Positions 4,434 through 8,427 of a stretch of DNA of 8,427 nt are shown in pieces. Under the pieces are notes generated by a model. It made no database searches. It was not told the origin of the DNA and was given only the letters and a program-made list of their open reading frames with translations. The stretch is from Microcaldota archaeon (GTDB lineage: Archaea; Micrarchaeota; Micrarchaeia; Micrarchaeales; Micrarchaeaceae). Made by a program: the position numbers and the translations under genes. Numbering within the stretch: position 1 is the stretch's first letter; every line of letters begins with the position of its first letter. The stretch spans positions 1 through 8,427 of the forward strand of contig JAJYEJ010000039.1 of the NCBI GenBank assembly GCA_021785805.1. The letters are read 5' to 3'.

Positions 4434-5930
4434 CCGTTTTTGCATGAATATGAGATAAGGGTATTAGAGGCGCTTAAGAAGAAGAACGGTGCGACTCTCG
4501 GGGAGCTTGAGATACAGGCCGGGATCAGCAAGGACTCCGTGCTCTGGGCGCTGGAAGGCCTTTCCTCGAAGGGAGCCGTCGAGGTAGGCAGGGTTAAGAA
4601 GGCTTCGGCTGACCTTAGTGAGGAGGGAAGGAGGGACCTTTCCGGATTCCCTGAAGAGGCTCTTGTGAAAAAGCTCCTCGTGGCCGGAGGGTCAGGGAAG
4701 CTCTCTGGTTTAAAGGATGATATCGCACTCATTTGGGCGAAGCACAATGGATGGATAGCCATAGACAAGGGAGAGGCAAGGCTGACCGATAAGGGAATTG
4801 AGTTCGCCTCAGGGAAATCAGAGTACCAGGCCAGGAAGGTGCTAAATGGCATAGCTGGATTCTCGTCGGATCCGGAAAGGCTTCTGGACTTCCTGAAAGC
4901 GCACAAGGATGCGGTTGATTCCCTGGTGAAGCGTGGTCTCATAGACATCAAGGAGCGTGTGATGATAAGCAGCGTCTCGATAAACAGCGTAGGAGAAGGG
5001 CTTCTGGAAAGTGAATCCAGGGATGAGGGCATCGGACTGCTCACAAAGGAGATAATAGTCAACAAGACATGGGAGAAGAAGGGGTTCAAGCCTTATGACA
5101 TCAATGCTCCAGTGGAGAAATCCACACCGGCGAGGATGCACCCATTGCATGAGTTCGTGGATATCATCAGAGGGACATGGCTGGAGATGGGCTTTGTCGA
5201 GATATCCGGACCCATCATAGAGTCCGCGTTCTGGAACTTCGATACCCTGTTCTCCCCGCAGGACCATCCGACGAGGGAGATGCAGGACACCTTCTTCCTC
5301 TCAAACCCGAAGCAGATAAACATAGAGGACATAGAGCTCCTCAACAAAGTGAGGAAGATGCACCTGAAAGGGTGGGGGGATGCATGGAAGGAAGAGGTCG
5401 CACAGCAGGCCTTGCTGCGCACACAGACAACGGCGGTGTCTTCGCACTACATGCACAGGCTTGCGCAGGAGATGGAGCAGGACTATCCGGTAAAGCTCTT
5501 CTCAGTAGGAAGGGTATTCAGGAACGAGAGCATAGACTACAAGCACCTTGCGGAGTTCTACCAGTGCGACGGGATAATAGTAGGCAACAGGCTCACCCTG
5601 GCGAATCTCACCGACACGTTAAGGAAGTTCTACGCGAAGATAGGGATTGAAGGGGTGAAGATAGTGCCCTCTTACTTCCCGTTCACCGAACCTAGCCTTG
5701 AAGTCCAGATGTACGATGAACAGAGGCAGAAGTGGCTGGAGCTCGCCGGAGGCGGCATAATAAGGAAGGAGATCACTAAGGCATTAGGGCTCGGGAATAA
5801 GACCGTGCTTGCGTGGGGTATGGGTCTTGAGAGGCTGCTGTTCAGGGCGCTGCATGGCTTGGATTCACTGATGCCGTTATACACTAATGATATAGGCTGG
5901 CTTAGGACCAGGAAGAGGCTGATCCTCTAG
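4431..5930 (+). CDS. pheS: Phenylalanyl-tRNA synthetase alpha subunit (archaeal type)
   Basis: With PheT it forms the (alpha-beta)2 class IIc enzyme that charges tRNA-Phe; the alpha chain holds the aminoacylation site. The 499-residue length is normal for the archaeal/eukaryal form. The first 200 or so residues contain winged-helix-like DNA-binding-fold modules (EIRVLEALKK 8-17 onward). The catalytic core follows: motif 1 region HPLHEFVDII (237-246) with FWNFDTLFSPQDHPTREMQDTFF (267-289), motif 2 with GRVFRNES (360-367), the Phe pocket SYFPFTEPS (414-422) and motif 3 AWGMGLERLL (461-470). Several pocket positions differ from usual: TQTT (331-334) where RTHTT is typical, FYQCDG (376-381) for FHQxEG, and GGIIRKE (440-446) for GxGxFRPE. 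The coordinates use the GTG 2 nt after the previous gene; a TTG at 4440, 6 nt behind GGGTG, is at least as likely and gives MHEYEIRVLEAL. Confidence 0.96.
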   Translation: MPFLHEYEIRVLEALKKKNGATLGELEIQAGISKDSVLWALEGLSSKGAVEVGRVKKASADLSEEGRRDLSGFPEEALVKKLLVAGGSGKLSGLKDDIALIWAKHNGWIAIDKGEARLTDKGIEFASGKSEYQARKVLNGIAGFSSDPERLLDFLKAHKDAVDSLVKRGLIDIKERVMISSVSINSVGEGLLESESRDEGIGLLTKEIIVNKTWEKKGFKPYDINAPVEKSTPARMHPLHEFVDIIRGTWLEMGFVEISGPIIESAFWNFDTLFSPQDHPTREMQDTFFLSNPKQINIEDIELLNKVRKMHLKGWGDAWKEEVAQQALLRTQTTAVSSHYMHRLAQEMEQDYPVKLFSVGRVFRNESIDYKHLAEFYQCDGIIVGNRLTLANLTDTLRKFYAKIGIEGVKIVPSYFPFTEPSLEVQMYDEQRQKWLELAGGGIIRKEITKALGLGNKTVLAWGMGLERLLFRALHGLDSLMPLYTNDIGWLRTRKRLIL

Positions 5931-5932
5931 GG

Positions 5933-7603
5933 ATGAAAATGGCGACCGTCACGTTTGAACTCAAGGATTTCTGGAGCAGTGGTTTCGATGCAAAGTCCAC
6001 AGTATCCCTGTTCGAGAAGATAGGGGTAGAGGTGGAAAGCGTTGATGATACGTCTATCATGATAAACGTCAACCCGAACAGACCCGATCTGCTGGATTTC
6101 AACGGGATCCTCAGGGCGTTCAGGAACTTTGTCGGGAAGAAAGTGCCTTCCGAACTGGCTTACAATATAGACAAGACTCCTCTCACGGAGGTCATCGTCT
6201 CAAAAAACGTCAAGCAGATAAGGCCGTTCATAGGCGCCCTTATCGCCAAGAACGTAGACCTCACCGGAAATAAGCTCAAGTACCTGATTAACTTCACGGA
6301 GAAGTTCTGCGACACATTCGGAAGGAGGAGGAGGAAGCTGGCCATAGGCATACATGACCTCAGCAAGATAGATGGAAGTGTCATATACGATGCCGACCTG
6401 GAAGGGAAGATCACCCCGCTCAACAAGAAATCGGAGATGCGGTTCGATCAGGTCATGGAAAGCCTCCAGAAAGGCCAGGAATACGCTGACACCGTAAAGA
6501 GGAAGGGAAAAACCGGCAAGCCCATATACCCGTACATAAAGGATTCCGAGAAGGTGCTTGCGCTCATACCGATAACTAATTGCGAGGAGACGCGGGTGAC
6601 CGAATCCACAACTGACATATTCATAGACATGACAGGGACGTCACTGAATACGATAAGCCAGGCGGCTAACCTGCTCGCATGCTCACTGATCGATAGCGGG
6701 GCCGAAGTATTCCCGGTAAGGATCGATTACGGAAAGCGCTCCGTAGTCTATCCGGAATTGGAGTTCAGCCAGATGAGGGTCACCGCAAGCGTAATCGAAA
6801 GGACGCTCGGTGTGATTATGGGCAAGTCGGATATGATAGCGTTCGGAAACAAGATGGGCTACCCTGCCGCACAGTACGGCAACTCCGTCCTGTTCTACAC
6901 CCCGCCATACAGGGTAGATGTTCTCAGCGACAGGGACATAGTGGAGGACGTGGCCATAGCGTTCGGCTACGACAACATATCACCATTGCCGGTCGCCGGG
7001 ACGTCGTTGGGGCTCCCCGAAGAGGTTTCGGAGCAGCAGAACGAGCTATCCAGGTTCCTCATCGGCTTGGGCTACTCCGAGGCGATGAATACGTTCCTTA
7101 CGAACGAGGAGGTGGAGTTCGCGAGGATGTCCCGGAAAGCGGATGAGAGCACGCTGATAAGGGTGTCGGAGTCAAAGACCAGCGCTTATACGACGCTGAG
7201 ATCCTCGCTTATCCCGGGCCTGATGGGAAACCTGGCTGCTTCTACAGGACAGAAGATGCCGATCAGGCTCTTCGAGATAGGGCATGTCTTCAGGCTGAAG
7301 GACATGAGGATAGTGGAGGGGGTGCACATGGCAGCTGTGAGCGAACACGCTAAGGCTAACTTCGCTGAGATGCGTAGCGTGATCGATGAACTGATAGGCT
7401 ATGCCGGGCTGTCCGGAGCGGCGGTGAAGGCACATACAGACCCAGCCTTCATAGAAGGGAGGTGCGCTGCGATAATGGACGGGAATGATGTCATAGGGGT
7501 TTTCGGGGAGATCCATCCTAAAACCCTGCTAAGCTTTGGCATAGATGAACCAGTAGTGGCGCTGGAGTTCGCAGTGATAAAGGAGATAAAGTACAAGGCA
7601 TAA
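5933..7603 (+). CDS. pheT: Phenylalanyl-tRNA synthetase beta subunit (archaeal type)
   Basis: The beta chain partners PheS, binds tRNA-Phe and carries the editing domain that hydrolyses mischarged Tyr-tRNA-Phe. At 556 residues it is the compact archaeal form without the extra bacterial domains. Seen in order: N-terminal B1-like region with NPNRPDLLDFNGILRAF (47-63); the B3/B4 editing domain with FIGALIAKNV (99-108) and GRRRRKLAIGIHDLSKI (130-146); B5 with PPYRVDVLSDRDIVEDVAIAFGY (324-346), including the acidic residues that usually bind Mg2+; and a catalytic-like class II fold with TLRSSLIPGLM (421-431), RLFEIGHVFR (445-454) and GVFGEIHPKTL (522-532). The ATG at 5933 follows the pheS stop by 2 nt. 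A second ATG at 5939, 6 nt behind AGGG, gives MATVTFELKDF and may be the real start. It closes the operon. Confidence 0.96.
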   Translation: MKMATVTFELKDFWSSGFDAKSTVSLFEKIGVEVESVDDTSIMINVNPNRPDLLDFNGILRAFRNFVGKKVPSELAYNIDKTPLTEVIVSKNVKQIRPFIGALIAKNVDLTGNKLKYLINFTEKFCDTFGRRRRKLAIGIHDLSKIDGSVIYDADLEGKITPLNKKSEMRFDQVMESLQKGQEYADTVKRKGKTGKPIYPYIKDSEKVLALIPITNCEETRVTESTTDIFIDMTGTSLNTISQAANLLACSLIDSGAEVFPVRIDYGKRSVVYPELEFSQMRVTASVIERTLGVIMGKSDMIAFGNKMGYPAAQYGNSVLFYTPPYRVDVLSDRDIVEDVAIAFGYDNISPLPVAGTSLGLPEEVSEQQNELSRFLIGLGYSEAMNTFLTNEEVEFARMSRKADESTLIRVSESKTSAYTTLRSSLIPGLMGNLAASTGQKMPIRLFEIGHVFRLKDMRIVEGVHMAAVSEHAKANFAEMRSVIDELIGYAGLSGAAVKAHTDPAFIEGRCAAIMDGNDVIGVFGEIHPKTLLSFGIDEPVVALEFAVIKEIKYKA

Positions 7604-7633
7604 TTGTAATGGCATTAATCGACAAGCGGACTT

Positions 7634-7654
7634 CACCTTGCCTTTATGCAGGTG
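7634..7654. other. Weak hairpin after pheT
   Basis: CACCT (7634-7638), a bulged T, then GC (7640-7641) pair with GC and AGGTG (7648-7654) around a 6-nt loop. It lies about 30 bp after the pheT stop and about 90 bp after the stop of the convergent repeat gene. Neither strand has the long T-run typical of archaeal terminators directly behind it, so a terminator role is only possible. The rest of the 137-bp spacer (7604-7740) shows no gene or tRNA. Confidence 0.3.
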
Positions 7655-7740
7655 CCTATAGCTTCTTCGTAGCGTCTATTCTTACTACAGTTTCGCGTCT
7701 CCCGGAGGTGCGGTTATCCGTTTCACTGCACCAATGTGAT

Positions 7741-8427
7741 TTATGACTGTGTGACAACGCACGATTGCCCTGCTATATCACCAGCAGGATATGAAGTTTG
7801 TGCCAGTGTCCATGGGCTGACTGATGTACCTGAGACTGACGTTGTATATGTAGTTTGGGAGGCAGGGCCTCCAGCGTAACCACCGATACAGTAGATATCT
7901 GGACCCTCAGAGGTGCATGGGAAATAGCCCACAGAGAGAGGATAATTTCCAGTTGGTGATTGAGGCACCCACTGCCCGACTGACGTGCCTGATATGGGTG
8001 CCGCGTAAACGGCGTTGACACCAACAACACCGGTAAATCCTGCAATACAGTATATCGTAGACCCGGATATCACGCATGGTTGTCCGAAAATACCAGATGG
8101 TAATGGATAATCGCTTGTTGATGGTTGTAGGACCCATTGGCCTACCGTTGTCCCTGAGACCGGTGCAACATATATGGAATTGATTGCTTCTCCAGATGCG
8201 CCACCGCCTACGCAGTACAGGTACGAATTTGAATAAGTGCAGGACTCCAACCAGTCAGCGACAGGATAGTTGCCAGTCGTCTGCACCACCCACGGACCAA
8301 CCGCGGTTCCCGATATGGTCGCCGCAGCTACCATGTTCGTAGGCGTTCCAGCGACCTGGCCTCCAATACAGTATATGTCAGAGCTTGACGCAGTACAAGA
8401 GTCTTGGTAGATATTCAACGGATATGT
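7741..8427 (-). CDS. Secreted kelch-like repeat (beta-propeller) protein, C-terminal part; 5' end outside the window
   Basis: The frame is open to the right edge. A TTG at 8418 is not the start, because the upstream codons TYP complete the first visible repeat. The 228 visible residues form four full repeats of 51-55 residues plus a 17-residue partial one. Each full repeat follows the pattern YP, variable stretch, C-x8-C, (I/V)(G/A)G, then a strand such as VYAAPISGT, VG and a W. The GG-Y-W order resembles kelch blades, which build beta-propellers; this cysteine-bearing version is a form found in archaeal surface or secreted proteins. The invariant CX8C pair in each repeat suggests one disulfide per blade and an extracytoplasmic location. 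The segment contains no Lys, Arg or His. No signal peptide can be seen because the N-terminus is missing. Binding partner and function are unknown. The gene converges with pheT. Confidence 0.8.
   Translation of the reverse strand, partial: TYPLNIYQDSCTASSSDIYCIGGQVAGTPTNMVAAATISGTAVGPWVVQTTGNYPVADWLESCTYSNSYLYCVGGGASGEAINSIYVAPVSGTTVGQWVLQPSTSDYPLPSGIFGQPCVISGSTIYCIAGFTGVVGVNAVYAAPISGTSVGQWVPQSPTGNYPLSVGYFPCTSEGPDIYCIGGYAGGPASQTTYTTSVSGTSVSPWTLAQTSYPAGDIAGQSCVVTQS
7744..8427 (-). repeat. Tandem protein-coding repeats, four complete and one partial (51-55 codons)
   Basis: Repeat units on the minus strand are 8427-8272 (52 codons), 8271-8113 (53), 8112-7948 (55), 7947-7795 (51) and 7794-7744 (17, ending right before the TAA). 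Boundaries were set at the recurring (T/N/D/S)YP. Protein similarity between units is clear; at DNA level they have diverged, so the repeats look old rather than recently amplified. Confidence 0.75.

Noticed and set aside
4373..5089. Minus-strand frame of 238 codons opposite the pheS 5' half
   Set aside because: Ser/Pro/Leu-rich product typical of antisense frames, lying over a clear PheS N-terminus.
5177..5650. Plus-strand frame of 157 codons inside pheS
   Set aside because: Out-of-frame reading of the catalytic core of pheS; product rich in Arg, Gly and Gln without a domain.
7604..7740. Possible tRNA or other structured RNA after pheT
   Set aside because: No T-loop consensus and no cloverleaf on either strand; only a bulged hairpin at 7634-7654.
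8416..8418. TTG as start codon of the kelch-like protein
   Set aside because: The upstream codons TYP complete the first repeat in register with the other units, so the coding frame continues past the window edge.

Overview
The window is archaeal chromosome. It carries a sliding clamp (PCNA), an Orc1/Cdc6 initiator, two archaeal/eukaryal-type RNase P proteins and the archaeal form of phenylalanyl-tRNA synthetase. Other archaeal signs are TATA-box promoters about 45-50 bp upstream of start codons, heavy use of AGG/AGA for Arg and ATA for Ile, and GTG/TTG starts. Very tight gene packing, a short RNase P protein 3 and a secreted kelch-like protein with YC(I/V)GG repeats would suit a small-genome lineage such as Micrarchaeota/DPANN. 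That placement is inference; no rRNA is present to test it.

Layout, left to right: (1) the N-terminus of an AcnA-type aconitase on the minus strand, running off the left edge; (2) a 335-bp divergent spacer holding two promoters and a cluster of small inverted repeats; (3) PCNA on the plus strand; (4) a minus-strand operon orc1/cdc6 -> rnp3 -> rnp2 that converges on pcn with zero spacing, the two stop codons together forming TGATCA; (5) a 179-bp divergent spacer upstream of orc1 with two overlapping hairpins and an A+T-rich promoter block, a reasonable place to look for a replication origin; (6) a plus-strand operon made of a secreted, C-terminally anchored, sequon-rich protein, then pheS, then pheT, with 2-nt gaps; (7) a 137-bp spacer with a weak hairpin; (8) the C-terminal part of a repeat protein on the minus strand, running off the right edge.

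The genes serve replication (Orc1 loads the helicase; PCNA is the polymerase clamp), tRNA 5' maturation (RNase P proteins) and tRNA charging (PheRS). The anchored protein and the kelch-like protein probably face the outside of the cell. No mobile element, CRISPR array, tRNA or rRNA was found. The points most worth a second look are changes in the phenylalanine pocket of PheS, the repeat protein without any Lys, Arg or His and with an invariant CX8C pair per repeat, the unrelated membrane protein heading the pheST operon, the structured spacer beside orc1, and evidence that two apparent GTG starts are really Shine-Dalgarno GGTG sequences in front of TTG starts. I see no convincing wholly new defence or mobile system here.
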